From contig QHVE01000029.1 in NCBI GenBank assembly GCA_003223455.1, positions 3,491-60,058 on the forward strand: a stretch of DNA of 56,568 nucleotides, read 5' to 3'. Below, in pieces: positions 42,481-52,643 of the stretch. Source of the DNA: Gemmatimonadota bacterium. Lineage in GTDB: Bacteria > Gemmatimonadota > Gemmatimonadetes > Gemmatimonadales > Gemmatimonadaceae. Numbering within the stretch: position 1 is the stretch's first letter; the number at the start of each line of letters is the position of its first letter. A program made the position numbers and the translations under genes. The notes under the pieces are model-generated. The model had not been told where the DNA came from, searched no databases, and was given only the letters and a program-made list of their open reading frames with translations.

Positions 42481-44025
42481 TCACGCGAGCCGCAGGTCGC
42501 GCCCATCCATCTCGGCGGGGCGCTCGAGGCCCAGCATCCGAAGGAGGGTCGGTCCGACGTCCCGGAGCGCGCCGCCATCGCGCAGGCGCTGCGTCTCGCC
42601 GCCGTCCACGACGAGGAAGGGGACAGGGTTCGTCGTGTGCGCGGTGTGAGGACCGCCCGTCGCAGGATCGACCATCATCTCGCAGTTGCCGTGATCCGCC
42701 GTGATGAGCAGCCGCGTTCCCGTCTGCTCGGCCGCCGCGATGACCCGCGCCAGACACTGATCGACCGTCTCCACCGCCTTGATCACGGCGGGGATGTTTC
42801 CCGTGTGACCGACCATGTCCGCGTTCGCATAATTGCAGAGAAGAAAGTCGTGCTCTCTCGACGTGATCGCCGAGCAGAGCACGTCGGTGATTCCGGGAGC
42901 GCTCATCTCGGGCGCCAGATCGTACGTCGCCACTTTCTGGCTGGGCACGAGCCGGCGGTCCTCCCCCTTGAACGGTGTCTCGATACCCCCGTTGAAGAAG
43001 TAGGTCACGTGCGCGTACTTCTCGGTTTCCGCCGTTCGCAGCATCGTGAATCCCGCGTCCGACACGACCTCGCCGACGATCCTTGCCATCGATTGCGGTG
43101 GGAACGCGACGCGAACGCCGAAGGTCTGATCGTACACGGTCATCGTCACGACGGTCACATCGGGACGATCCGCGACGTCGAACCCGTCGAACCCCTCCAC
43201 CGTGAGCGAGCGCACGATCTGCCGCATCCGGTCGGAGCGATAGTTGAAGCAGATGACGGCGTCGCCATCGCGCATCGGCGCGACGGGCTGACCGCTGGCA
43301 TCGACGATCGCCGTCGGGACCACGAACTCGTCGGTCACGTCCCTGGCGTAGGCGTCACGCACGACCTGCAACGGTTCCGTCGCGCTCGGCCCGACGCCGC
43401 GCACCGCGCTGTCGAACCATTTCTCGGTGCGATCCCAGCGGCGGTCGCGGTCCATCCCGTAATAGCGGCCGCCCACGCTCCCGATCGTCGCGCGTCCCTT
43501 CGCCGCCGCGATCAACTCCTCGAGATAACCGAGGCCCGAGCGGGGCATCGTGTCGCGCCCGTCGAGCATGACCTGGATCGCGACTCGCGGCACCTGCTGG
43601 CGCTCGGCGAGATCGAGCAGCGCGAGCAGATGGGTGTCGATCGCGTGCACGCCGCCCGCACCGATCAGCCCGACGAGATGCAGTGTGCCACCGGTTGCCT
43701 TCACGTGACGGCACGCGTCGACGAAGACCGGGTTCTCGAAGAAGTTCCCCTCCTTGATCGCATCGTTGATGCGAACGAGGTCCTGCTTCACCACGCGTCC
43801 GGCGCCGAGGTTCAGGTGACCGACTTCGCTGTTACCCATCTGACCGCACGGCAGCCCGACCGCCTCCTCCGACGCCGCGAGCAGCGTGCGCGGCGCGCGC
43901 GACCAGAGCTTGTCCCAGGTCGGTACGTTCGCCATCGCGATCGCGTTGCCCTCGCGCTCGGGGCGATGGCCCCAGCCGTCGAGGACGAGGAGAACAACAG
44001 GTGCAGGGCGAGACGTGGTGGCCAT
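42481..44025 (-). CDS. gpmI: 2,3-bisphosphoglycerate-independent phosphoglycerate mutase
   Basis: A 514-residue alkaline-phosphatase-superfamily enzyme interconverting 3- and 2-phosphoglycerate with Mn2+. The catalytic serine is Ser66 in GQMGNSEVGHLNLGAGR; metal ligands are visible in VVLLVLDGWGHR and, near the C-terminus, NYANADMVGHTGNIP and LITADHGNCEMM. Length is that of the family. Start ATG 44025 lacks a clear Shine-Dalgarno. It heads a long minus-strand run; the following barrel gene begins inside its 3' end if GTG 42484 is used. Confidence 0.95.
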   Translation of the reverse strand: MATTSRPAPVVLLVLDGWGHRPEREGNAIAMANVPTWDKLWSRAPRTLLAASEEAVGLPCGQMGNSEVGHLNLGAGRVVKQDLVRINDAIKEGNFFENPVFVDACRHVKATGGTLHLVGLIGAGGVHAIDTHLLALLDLAERQQVPRVAIQVMLDGRDTMPRSGLGYLEELIAAAKGRATIGSVGGRYYGMDRDRRWDRTEKWFDSAVRGVGPSATEPLQVVRDAYARDVTDEFVVPTAIVDASGQPVAPMRDGDAVICFNYRSDRMRQIVRSLTVEGFDGFDVADRPDVTVVTMTVYDQTFGVRVAFPPQSMARIVGEVVSDAGFTMLRTAETEKYAHVTYFFNGGIETPFKGEDRRLVPSQKVATYDLAPEMSAPGITDVLCSAITSREHDFLLCNYANADMVGHTGNIPAVIKAVETVDQCLARVIAAAEQTGTRLLITADHGNCEMMVDPATGGPHTAHTTNPVPFLVVDGGETQRLRDGGALRDVGPTLLRMLGLERPAEMDGRDLRLA

Positions 44026-44192
44026 CGATGCAGAGCGAGGGGAAGGTGCTTGCCGAGTGACAGCGCCGGGACGAGCTTCGTCCAGCCCGCGAAATGTAAC
44101 CCGAGCGGCATCGCCGCGACCAAGGGAGTGACGTGCTCGGCACCGCGCCGCCCTGCCGGGGTATCACGCTCGCGCACCTCTCCCCACACACC

Positions 44193-44951
44193 ATGACCGA
44201 CGCCTTCAGGCAGGATGAATGGGATCGCGGGCGCCGCAGCGATGCGTCGCGTCCACGCACCGACCGCCGCCGGCTCGGCTGGCGGGAGTTCCGTCACAAC
44301 TATCGCGGCTTCGTCACCACGCTCACGCTCGCCGTGGCGCTCTTCCTCGCGCTCGACGCTTGGCTCTTCACGCGCTATCAGCGCTACCAGCGGGAGACGC
44401 GAGAGCTTCGCGCCTCGATGAGCGACGTCGAGCGAAAGCGAACCGACGAGATTCTCGCCCAGAACGAGAATCGTCTGAAGGTCATGGTGGAGCTGTTCAA
44501 GCGGCAGGCGAAGGTGGATCCCTCGTTGCACCTCAGCGTCTCGCTGGACAGCAGCGTGATGTACCTCGAGCGCGAGGGTGCGCTCCTGCGCGAGATGCCG
44601 ATCACCGTGGGGCCCGAGCGCCGCGTCGGCACGGCTCCCGACACCGTCCACATCGCCGCACCGCGAGGAAGGCGCACGGTCGAAGCGCTCCTCGGCGAGC
44701 AGGACGCGTGGGAGGTGCCGGCATGGGTGTACGCCGATCGCGGGATCCCGGTCGGTCAGACTCGCCTCGCCGGCGCGCTGGGTCCGGCCGCGATCCGTCT
44801 CGATGGAGGCACGGTCATCTACTCGCTCCCGTCGGTCGGTCCGCTCAACGATTCGAACTACGTGCTCCCTGGCGCCATCCGCGTTCGAGCGAATGACCTC
44901 AAGGCAATCGCGCCGAACCTCCGCCCTGGCGTGGCGGTCTACTTCTACTGA
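44193..44951 (+). CDS. Catalytically degenerate L,D-transpeptidase-fold membrane protein
   Basis: A 252-residue protein with one N-terminal helix (about 40-60), a coiled-coil-like stretch and a C-terminal beta domain that aligns with the intact L,D-transpeptidase of the next gene over its whole length. At the aligned active site it has YVLPGAIRV (Pro226, Ala228) where the neighbour has SVSHGCVRL (His262, Cys264), and YSL replaces HGT. Both proteins end exactly 25 residues after that position. It cannot catalyse transpeptidation and may regulate, anchor or dimerise with its partner. The stop is 18 bases before the next ATG. Confidence 0.75.
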   Translation: MTDAFRQDEWDRGRRSDASRPRTDRRRLGWREFRHNYRGFVTTLTLAVALFLALDAWLFTRYQRYQRETRELRASMSDVERKRTDEILAQNENRLKVMVELFKRQAKVDPSLHLSVSLDSSVMYLEREGALLREMPITVGPERRVGTAPDTVHIAAPRGRRTVEALLGEQDAWEVPAWVYADRGIPVGQTRLAGALGPAAIRLDGGTVIYSLPSVGPLNDSNYVLPGAIRVRANDLKAIAPNLRPGVAVYFY

Positions 44952-44969
44952 TCACCGGCCGACGCACCG

Positions 44970-45836
44970 ATGGGGATGCTGAATTTTTTTCGCAGCGGAG
45001 GAAAGATCGCCTGGGGTCTGATCGGGGCGATCCTGCTGCTCATGCTCGCGAGCACGGCACTCTTCGCGCGCACGGCGCTCGTGCGCCACGAGCGTGACGT
45101 GAGCCGCATGGTGTTCAACGACAACGTCCAACTCCTCGACGAGGTGCGGAAGAGCACCGGCGCCCTCGGCGACAGTCTGGCGAAGGTTTCGACGTCCTCG
45201 ACGAGCGACGCCATCCCGACCAATCGACCCTACCTCGTGGTCAGCATCGAGGACCACCGCCTCTGGTACAAGCAGGGCGACAGCGTGCTGTTCACCACCC
45301 AGGTGGCAACGGGAAGCGGCAAGGTGCTGGAGGCCACCGGCGGCCAGTCGCACTGGAAGTTCGAGACCCCGCGTGGCCGGCTGGTCATCCAGTCGAAGGA
45401 GGAGGACCCGGCATGGATCCCTCCCGATTGGCACTTCGTGGAGCAGGCGAGGAAGCGTGGACTGGGCATCATTCGGCTGAACCGCGGGCAGTCGGTGCCG
45501 GCGAGCGACGGGTCGACCATCACCGTCGAAGGCACGGACATGGTCCGCAAGTACAAGGACGGACGGGTGGTGCCGATCGAGCCGGGCGTCGAGGGGCGTG
45601 AAGTCGTCGCGGGGGGCAACATCGTGATTCCGCCGTTCGGCACGAACCAACGGAAGTACAAGGGCGTACTCGGTACGCATCGCCTCAACATGGGCGACGG
45701 CTACGCGCTGCACGGCACCGACCAGCCGGAGAGCATTGGCCGCTCGGTCAGTCATGGGTGCGTCCGTCTCCGAAACGAGGACATCGAAACCCTCTACCAG
45801 ATGGTTCCCGTCGGGACCCCGGTCTTCATATATTGA
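44970..45836 (+). CDS. L,D-transpeptidase (YkuD), membrane-anchored
   Basis: A 288-residue protein with an N-terminal signal anchor (IAWGLIGAILLLMLASTALF) and a YkuD catalytic domain. The active-site signature is complete: HGTDQPESIGRSVSHGCVRLRNED, with nucleophile Cys264 and His262 and the substrate His in YALHGTDQ. It would form 3-3 crosslinks or anchor lipoproteins in the periplasm. It shares a strand and short gap with the degenerate paralogue and is followed by two M15-type peptidase genes, giving a four-gene peptidoglycan locus. Start ATG 44970; no strong Shine-Dalgarno but a good hydrophilic leader. Confidence 0.92.
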   Translation: MGMLNFFRSGGKIAWGLIGAILLLMLASTALFARTALVRHERDVSRMVFNDNVQLLDEVRKSTGALGDSLAKVSTSSTSDAIPTNRPYLVVSIEDHRLWYKQGDSVLFTTQVATGSGKVLEATGGQSHWKFETPRGRLVIQSKEEDPAWIPPDWHFVEQARKRGLGIIRLNRGQSVPASDGSTITVEGTDMVRKYKDGRVVPIEPGVEGREVVAGGNIVIPPFGTNQRKYKGVLGTHRLNMGDGYALHGTDQPESIGRSVSHGCVRLRNEDIETLYQMVPVGTPVFIY

Positions 45837-45850
45837 GAATCGGCCGGATC

Positions 45851-45870
45851 GACTGACCGTCCAGTCAGTC
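45851..45870 (+). promoter_or_regulatory. Inverted repeat GACTGAC-N6-GTCAGTC
   Basis: A perfect 7-6-7 dyad 15 bases after the L,D-transpeptidase stop. The sequence resembles a TetR-type operator, but no TetR gene is in the window, and it could be a hairpin. Without a T-tract it is not a convincing terminator. The rest of the gap to 46054 has no feature besides AGGGGAAA before the next start. Confidence 0.45.
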
Positions 45871-46054
45871 TCGCTTGCCGACAGATGTTGCGCCGTGGAC
45901 GCCCCGCTCGTTGGCCTCATGGAGGGTTGTGGGTCCGCGGTGATGCCGCCAGCTGAACTTTGGTGGGTCGGCTCACCGCTTTCGGGGGCACTTTTGGCCA
46001 CTCTGTAGTGTCTGACGCACTGCCGGCTAGACCGACTTCAGAAAGGGGAAACTC

Positions 46055-47005
46055 GTGAGGGATGCGCGACTGCTGCGCGACCGTCTGCTCGGTCGCGCCA
46101 GGGTCTTGTGCGTAATGGTCGCCAGCGCTGGTTTGCTGGCGGCCGTTCCCGCGCGCGTCGCTCACGCCGGAATCCCGGACTCCGTTCGGGCATCGAGCGC
46201 GCTGCCGAAGGCCGAAGACGATTCCCTGCGAGGTCGAAGTGGCAAGCTGCGGGCGGTCCTCGTGCCTCCGTCGGAGCGACGGGTCGGCATCCTCGAGCGG
46301 CTGTTCGGCGACTCGCTGCTCCGGACGCCCGGGGTCTACTCCGTCATGGACAGCAGTGCGGGGATGAGCGTCGCCCTCATCACGATGCGCGCCTTCGCCG
46401 AGAAGCTGGGCGGGAAGATCGGCGCCTATCGGATGGGCTTCTGGCCCGGTGAGCGCAAGAAGCTGCTCGCGACCGCGTACGCGTATCCCGAGGGATTCAT
46501 CGAGGTCACTCCCGAGAACGCCGAGACCCACGTTTCGGAGCACTTCCGCCTTAGTGATTTCCTGACGCACGATCAGGAGGGCGTCTGGCCCAAGTACCTC
46601 GTTCTGCGGGCGCCCCTTGTGGACAAGCTCGAACTCGTGATATCTCAACTCGAGGCGCGGGGCACTCCGGTGCGCCACATGAGCGTGATGAGCGGGTTCC
46701 GCACGCCGCAATACAACGCGCGGAGCGGCGAACGCGGCGGCCGGTCCAAGGTGAGCCGACACATGTACGGCGACGCCGCGGACGTATTCATCGACAACGA
46801 TGGGGACGGACGGATGGACGATCTGAATCGCGATGGTCGCATCGACTATCGCGACGCGCAGGTGATCCTGGACGCGGTGGAGCAGGTGGAGCGGACGTAC
46901 GGCGACCTCGTGGGTGGCGTCGGCGTCTACCGTGCCACGCGCTCTCACGGTCCGTTCGCGCACGTGGACGTGCGCGGCAGCCGCGCGCGTTGGGGCCGAC
47001 TGTGA
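46055..47005 (+). CDS. Secreted M15-type D-alanyl carboxypeptidase-like protein with EF-hand-like loop
   Basis: A 316-residue protein from GTG 46055 with a signal peptide (MVASAGLLAAVPARVAHA). The N-terminal third is beta-rich. The C-terminal domain matches the M15_3/DUF882 family: SGFRTPQYNA, SRHMYGDAADVFID with the zinc His and Asp, and AHVDVRG for the second His. Inserted directly after the zinc motif is a calcium-loop-like DNDGDGRMDDLNRDGRIDY, two Asp-x-Asp-Gly loops, which suggests calcium-dependent folding. It is coupled to the paralogue at 47002 (GTGA). Exact cleavage specificity is unknown. Confidence 0.8.
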   Translation: MRDARLLRDRLLGRARVLCVMVASAGLLAAVPARVAHAGIPDSVRASSALPKAEDDSLRGRSGKLRAVLVPPSERRVGILERLFGDSLLRTPGVYSVMDSSAGMSVALITMRAFAEKLGGKIGAYRMGFWPGERKKLLATAYAYPEGFIEVTPENAETHVSEHFRLSDFLTHDQEGVWPKYLVLRAPLVDKLELVISQLEARGTPVRHMSVMSGFRTPQYNARSGERGGRSKVSRHMYGDAADVFIDNDGDGRMDDLNRDGRIDYRDAQVILDAVEQVERTYGDLVGGVGVYRATRSHGPFAHVDVRGSRARWGRL

Positions 47006-48024
47006 GCACGGACCTTTCGCCAGGCCACCGCTTTGGCGTCATCGGCGCGGCGCTCTTCTTCGGGCTCGCGACGATCGGCGCCGCGCAGTTCCTCCGTCCC
47101 GAGGGAGTCCTCGCCACCGATCCGCTCTCGCACCTCAGCGCGGCGATCGGTCCGGCGCGTGCTCTGCCGCCGTCGGCGTCGCCGACGCTCGACGCGTTCG
47201 GTCGGAGCGGCGCCGTGAACGTCCGGGTGGCGCTGCCGCTCGAGCAGGTAGAGTTCCCGATCTCCATCGCCGGCGGCGGCGACTCGCTTTCCTATCAGTG
47301 GGTGTCGGCACTGGACTCGACGGCGGCCGGACCGGCGCGCGTGCTCACCGCGGCACCGACGATCGCGCCGGCGCGGCCCGGATTCTACCATCTCGTGGTC
47401 ATCCGCGGCGCCACGCGCGAGCTCCTCGCCGAGCCGTCGCTCGTCGTCATGGTGCCGTTCTCGCGCAAGCTGGGCGATCAGGTGAACGGCTATCGCATCG
47501 GGTGGTATCTCGCCGAGCGCCTGGGCGCCGGCTACGACCATCCCGCCGGGTTCGTCGAGGTGCGCCCGGAGATGCTCGACCTCGCGATCACGAAGCATCT
47601 CAAGCTCGCCGACTTCGTCACGCACGACGATCAGCGCGAGGTGTGGCCGAAGTACGTTGCGCTCAATCCCCGCCTGCTCGACAAGCTCGAGCTGATCTTC
47701 GCCGACCTCGGCTCGCGCATGCGCCCGGGGCTCGTCGTGGACGTGCACTCCGGCTTTCGCTCGCCGTCGCACAACTCGCAGGTGGAGAACGCGGCACGCG
47801 ACAGCAGGCACCAGTACGGTGACGCGGCAGATCTGGCCGTGGACGCCGACGGTGACGGTCGAATCACCATGACCGACGAGCTGCTCGTGATGCTCGCCGT
47901 CGAGCGCGTCGAGGCGCAACATCCCGATCTCGTGGGAGGGCTCGGGATGTACACCAGCCGAAGGTTCCGCACGCCGTACGTGCACATCGACGCACGAGGG
48001 AAGCGGACACGCTGGCAGGGGTGA
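47002..48024 (+). CDS. Second M15-type peptidase with EF-hand-like loop
   Basis: A 340-residue paralogue of the 46055 protein. GTG 47002 overlaps the upstream stop. It has a membrane-anchoring or signal segment (FGVIGAALFFGLATIGAA), an Ala/Pro linker with an Ig-like beta domain (LPLEQVEFPISIAG), and the M15_3 core: HSGFRSPSHNS, SRHQYGDAADLAVD, the calcium-type DADGDGRITMTDEL loop and VHIDARG. The pair gives two peptidases with related cores but different N-terminal domains. A longer TTG start at 46990 is possible but less convincing. Confidence 0.8.
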   Translation: MSTDLSPGHRFGVIGAALFFGLATIGAAQFLRPEGVLATDPLSHLSAAIGPARALPPSASPTLDAFGRSGAVNVRVALPLEQVEFPISIAGGGDSLSYQWVSALDSTAAGPARVLTAAPTIAPARPGFYHLVVIRGATRELLAEPSLVVMVPFSRKLGDQVNGYRIGWYLAERLGAGYDHPAGFVEVRPEMLDLAITKHLKLADFVTHDDQREVWPKYVALNPRLLDKLELIFADLGSRMRPGLVVDVHSGFRSPSHNSQVENAARDSRHQYGDAADLAVDADGDGRITMTDELLVMLAVERVEAQHPDLVGGLGMYTSRRFRTPYVHIDARGKRTRWQG

Positions 48025-48118
48025 CCGCAGCGGACTACCCAGCGAAGGCACGGGCGCACATACTCTCAGTGGTGCGCCCGACGTGTTTCCGGCGCCGCCA
48101 GCTCATGGAGTCCGGACG

Positions 48119-48589
48119 ATGAATGCCTATCTGCGCGACAAGCTGCTCCAGAAGCTCGAGACGATGGCCGATGAGCGCGGCTATCAGGTGCTCGACTACG
48201 TGGAGTTCCTCGAATCGAAGTACGCCGAGCGGCAGTCGCCCGCCGCGGCTGCGGCGGCGGGAAATCCCCTCAGTCGCTTCGCCGACGCGGTGGAGGAGAA
48301 GCTGCGCGCGGGGCGCGTCAGCGCGTCGACGATCGCCGAGACGATGAACCTGATGAACAAGGCCGTCGGCGTGCTGAACGGCGCGGCCGCCGCCGGGAAA
48401 TCGGTTGCGTCCGACCTGATGAGTGCCACGTCGCGTGTCGTCGATGCGGCGACGGCTGCCGCCTCGAGCGCCGCGGCCCCGGCGAGCGGCACGACTGCTG
48501 CGACTGGTGCCCCCGGGACGCCGCCGGCGGGGACCACGGGTGCCACGCCCCCGGCCGCCGGCTCGACCGACGGATCCACCTCGACCTAG
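48119..48589 (+). CDS. Helical protein with Ala/Thr/Pro-rich tail, unknown function
   Basis: A 156-residue protein from ATG 48119 (GGAG about 9 nt upstream). The N-terminal ~70 residues look helical with KLLQKLETMADERGYQVLDYVEFLESKYAE, similar to the start of toxin-antitoxin-like or DUF2281-type proteins, but the fit is weak. From about residue 100 the sequence becomes Ala/Ser/Thr/Gly/Pro-rich low complexity. It is followed 11 bases later by a DUF1232 gene on the same strand, perhaps co-transcribed. I cannot name the family. Confidence 0.6.
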   Translation: MNAYLRDKLLQKLETMADERGYQVLDYVEFLESKYAERQSPAAAAAAGNPLSRFADAVEEKLRAGRVSASTIAETMNLMNKAVGVLNGAAAAGKSVASDLMSATSRVVDAATAAASSAAAPASGTTAATGAPGTPPAGTTGATPPAAGSTDGSTST

Positions 48590-48599
48590 AGAGTTCAGC

Positions 48600-49067
48600 G
48601 TGACGCGATCCACCGGAGCAGAGGCCCGACGCAAGCGGAGCGGTGCGAACGCGAGCGCCGCGCGCAGTCGCGAGTCCGTGACGCCGCGCACTGGCGCCAA
48701 GCGCACGGTGATGTACTACATCAAACAGCTGCCGGCGTACATGCGTCTGCTCGGCGGATTGCTGATGGATCGTCGGGTCAACGCGATCGACAAGCTGCTC
48801 GTCGCTGGCGCCATCGCGTACATCGCGATGCCGATCGACTTCATCCCCGACTTCATCCCCTTCCTCGGCGAGGTGGACGACGTCTTCCTCCTCGTGATCG
48901 CCCTGCAGCGGCTCGTCGCGAACGCGGGACGGCCGGTTCTGCTCGCGCACTGGACGGGCGCCATGGAGGATCTGGCCGATCTGAATCTCAAGGAGGCGCT
49001 CGCGGCGGCGGCATTCTTTCTCCCGCGCAACATCCGGCGCAAGCTGAAGATGATCGGACGCGGCTGA
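48600..49067 (+). CDS. YkvA/DUF1232 small membrane protein
   Basis: A 155-residue protein from GTG 48600. After an Arg/Ser/Ala-rich N-terminus it contains the DUF1232 signature AIAYIAMPIDFIPDFIPFLGEVDDVFLLVIALQRLV, a hydrophobic helix hairpin with the Pro-Ile-Asp-Phe-Ile-Pro motif. Function of this widespread family is unknown. Its GTG lies 11 bases after the preceding stop with GAGAG between. No signal peptide. Confidence 0.82.
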   Translation: MTRSTGAEARRKRSGANASAARSRESVTPRTGAKRTVMYYIKQLPAYMRLLGGLLMDRRVNAIDKLLVAGAIAYIAMPIDFIPDFIPFLGEVDDVFLLVIALQRLVANAGRPVLLAHWTGAMEDLADLNLKEALAAAAFFLPRNIRRKLKMIGRG

Positions 49068-49080
49068 GCGCACGCGCTAA

Positions 49081-50676
<1,596 letters not shown>

Positions 50677-50754
50677 TCGAAGTTAGGATGCGCTTCAGCT
50701 GGGTGTCGTGCGCTTGACAAGCTCGACATCCACGACGAAGTTTTGCCCCTTCTG

Positions 50755-50762
50755 TATACAAT
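50755..50762 (+). promoter_or_regulatory. TATACAAT -10-like element before the permease
   Basis: TATACAAT in an AT-rich stretch 52 bases before the start at 50814. TTGACA at 50714-50719 is too far (35 bases) for the classical spacing, so the -35 partner is unclear. The same stretch ends with TAGTTTC. AGGAGA at about 50801 provides the ribosome site. Confidence 0.4.
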
Positions 50763-50813
50763 AGTTTCTTCGCAGGACTTTTTCCCTCGCTAGCGCGCTC
50801 AGGAGATCATCGC

Positions 50814-52280
50814 ATGGGCTTGTGGTCACGAAAGAGCATCACCGAGATTCAGCGTGAGGCTGCGGCGGAGGGTGAAGGCGGGCTGCGCCGGACCCTCACC
50901 GCCACGAACCTCACCCTGCTCGGGATCGGCGCGATCATCGGCGCCGGGATCTTCGTCCTGACAGGGAATGCGGCGGCACAGTACGCGGGGCCAGGCGTCG
51001 TCTGGTCGATGGTACTGGCGGGCGTGGCCTGCGGGTTCGCCGGCCTCTGCTACGCGGAGTTCGCCAGCATGATCCCGATCGCCGGATCGGCGTACACGTA
51101 CGGCTACGCCACCCTCGGCGAGCTGATCGCGTGGATCATCGGCTGGGATCTGATGCTCGAGTATCTGTTCGGCGCGGCAACGGTCGCGGTCGGGTGGGGC
51201 GGCAACTTCGTCGCCTTCCTCAAGGAGTTCGGGCTCGTGATCCCGCCGGCGCTGACGAACGCGCCCTTTGCGGTGGACGCGGCGAACAACTTCAGCCGAA
51301 CGGGCGCGACGCTGAACGTGCCGGCGGTGGTGCTGACGATCCTCATGACGATCATCCTCGTGATCGGGATCAGGGAGTCGGCGCGGTTCAACAACATCAT
51401 CGTCTTCATCAAGCTCGCGATCATCTTCCTGGTGATCGGCGTCGGGTTCATGTACGTGAACACCGCCAACTGGCACCCGTTCATCCCGGCCAATACGGGG
51501 AAGTTCGGCGAGTTCGGCTGGAGCGGGGTACTGCGCGGCGCCGGCGTGATCTTCTTCGCTTATATCGGCTTCGACGCGGTGAGCACCGCGGCGCAGGAAG
51601 CGCGAAATCCGCAGCGCGACATGCCGATCGGCATCCTCGGCTCGCTGTTCGTCTGCACGATCCTCTACATCCTGATGGCGCTCGTGATGACCGGGATGGT
51701 GCACTACTCGAAGCTCAACGATCCCGCACCGATCCTCGTCGCCGTGCAGGCCGCGGGGTCGTCGCTCGCGTGGCTCCGGTACGCGGTGGAGCTCGGGTCG
51801 CTGGCGGGTCTCGCGTCGGTGGTGCTCGTGATGCTCATGGGACAGCCGCGCGTGTTCTTCTCGATGGCGCGCGACGGACTGCTCCCGCCGACGTTCGCGA
51901 AGGTCCATCCGAAGTTCAAGACGCCGTACATCACGACGATCCTCACCGGCAGCGTCGCCGCGGTCGTCGCCGGACTGTTCCCGATCGGCCTGCTGGGTCA
52001 GCTCGTGAGCATCGGGACGTTGCTCGCCTTCGTGATCGTCTGCGGCGGCGTGTGGATCCTGCGCGTGCGGTCGCCCGAGATCCCGCGGGCGTTCAAGACA
52101 CCGCTCGTCCCGCTCGTGCCGCTCCTCGGTATCATCAGCTGCTTCGGTCTGATGGCGGGACTTCCGGGGGACACGTGGATCCGGCTGATCGTGTGGCTGG
52201 TCATCGGGCTCGTCGTGTACTTCGCCTACGGCAAGAGCCACTCGCACCTGGGCCGCGGGATCGGGACGTCGCCGACCTGA
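50814..52280 (+). CDS. APC-superfamily amino acid permease (CAT/YfnA-like)
   Basis: A 488-residue membrane protein with about 12-14 helices. The unwound helix 1 motif reads [20 protein letters not shown] and helix 6 [20 protein letters not shown], both typical of cationic-amino-acid transporters; the last helices include the [26 protein letters not shown] region. Substrate selectivity cannot be assigned. Start ATG 50814 follows AGGAGA with 7-nt spacing. A textbook terminator follows at 52306. Confidence 0.9.
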   Translation: MGLWSRKSITEIQREAAAEGEGGLRRTLTATNLTLLGIGAIIGAGIFVLTGNAAAQYAGPGVVWSMVLAGVACGFAGLCYAEFASMIPIAGSAYTYGYATLGELIAWIIGWDLMLEYLFGAATVAVGWGGNFVAFLKEFGLVIPPALTNAPFAVDAANNFSRTGATLNVPAVVLTILMTIILVIGIRESARFNNIIVFIKLAIIFLVIGVGFMYVNTANWHPFIPANTGKFGEFGWSGVLRGAGVIFFAYIGFDAVSTAAQEARNPQRDMPIGILGSLFVCTILYILMALVMTGMVHYSKLNDPAPILVAVQAAGSSLAWLRYAVELGSLAGLASVVLVMLMGQPRVFFSMARDGLLPPTFAKVHPKFKTPYITTILTGSVAAVVAGLFPIGLLGQLVSIGTLLAFVIVCGGVWILRVRSPEIPRAFKTPLVPLVPLLGIISCFGLMAGLPGDTWIRLIVWLVIGLVVYFAYGKSHSHLGRGIGTSPT

Positions 52281-52305
52281 TCGCGACGCGACGATCCGAT
52301 AACTT

Positions 52306-52340
52306 CCGAGCGGCGTCCGTGAGGGCGCCGCTCGGTTTTT
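52306..52340 (+). terminator. Intrinsic terminator after the amino acid permease
   Basis: CCGAGCGGCG (52306-52315) pairs perfectly with CGCCGCTCGG (52326-52335) around a 10-base loop and is followed at once by TTTTT. It ends the permease transcript 26 bases after its stop and is the clearest rho-independent terminator in the window. Confidence 0.93.
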
Positions 52341-52354
52341 CGGCCGAGATTTCG

Positions 52355-52617
52355 CGGTGGGGCTCGAATGACGGAACGCGGAAACAACGGATGACGCGGA
52401 AAAGGCCGGATCTACTGCTCTCCAAGTCGAGCCGCGTACTCCCGCGCACCACTCCTCTCCATCCACGGCCCCAAATTCTTTTTTTGCTGCGGCGCATGGA
52501 TCTGTGCGCGTGGGATCCGGCCGTTTCCGCGTCATCGCCGATCAAGATCCGCGTTCCGTCGTTCGGGGCGCCAATCGAACCCCACGTTCCGTCGTTTCAA
52601 GCTCCGCGTTCCGTCGT
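52355..52617 (+). repeat. Large imperfect inverted repeat, family C (363-base gap before NrnA)
   Basis: Arms 52390-52412 and 52514-52536 are reverse complements over 23 bases with one mismatch, and the outer pair TGGGGCTCGAATG (52358-52370) matches 52572-52584 at 11 of 13 positions. The right arm contains three exact copies of CGTTCCGTCGT (52552, 52585, 52607), and GACGGAACG in the left arm answers them. The ~100-base loop is CT-rich with a T8 run (52478-52485) and no ORF of interest. It looks like a degraded MITE or intergenic palindromic element. Confidence 0.7.
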
Positions 52618-52643
52618 CGATCGACGCTGCTCCATTTCAATCC

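Noticed and set aside
50714-50762. Classical TTGACA / TATACA promoter for the permease
   Set aside because: The two boxes are 35 bases apart, far beyond the 16-18 base spacing; only the TATACAAT element is retained, at low confidence.
50826-52535. 569-codon minus-strand open frame opposite the permease
   Set aside because: Charged low-complexity composition and complete overlap with a well-conserved transporter; shadow of the real gene.
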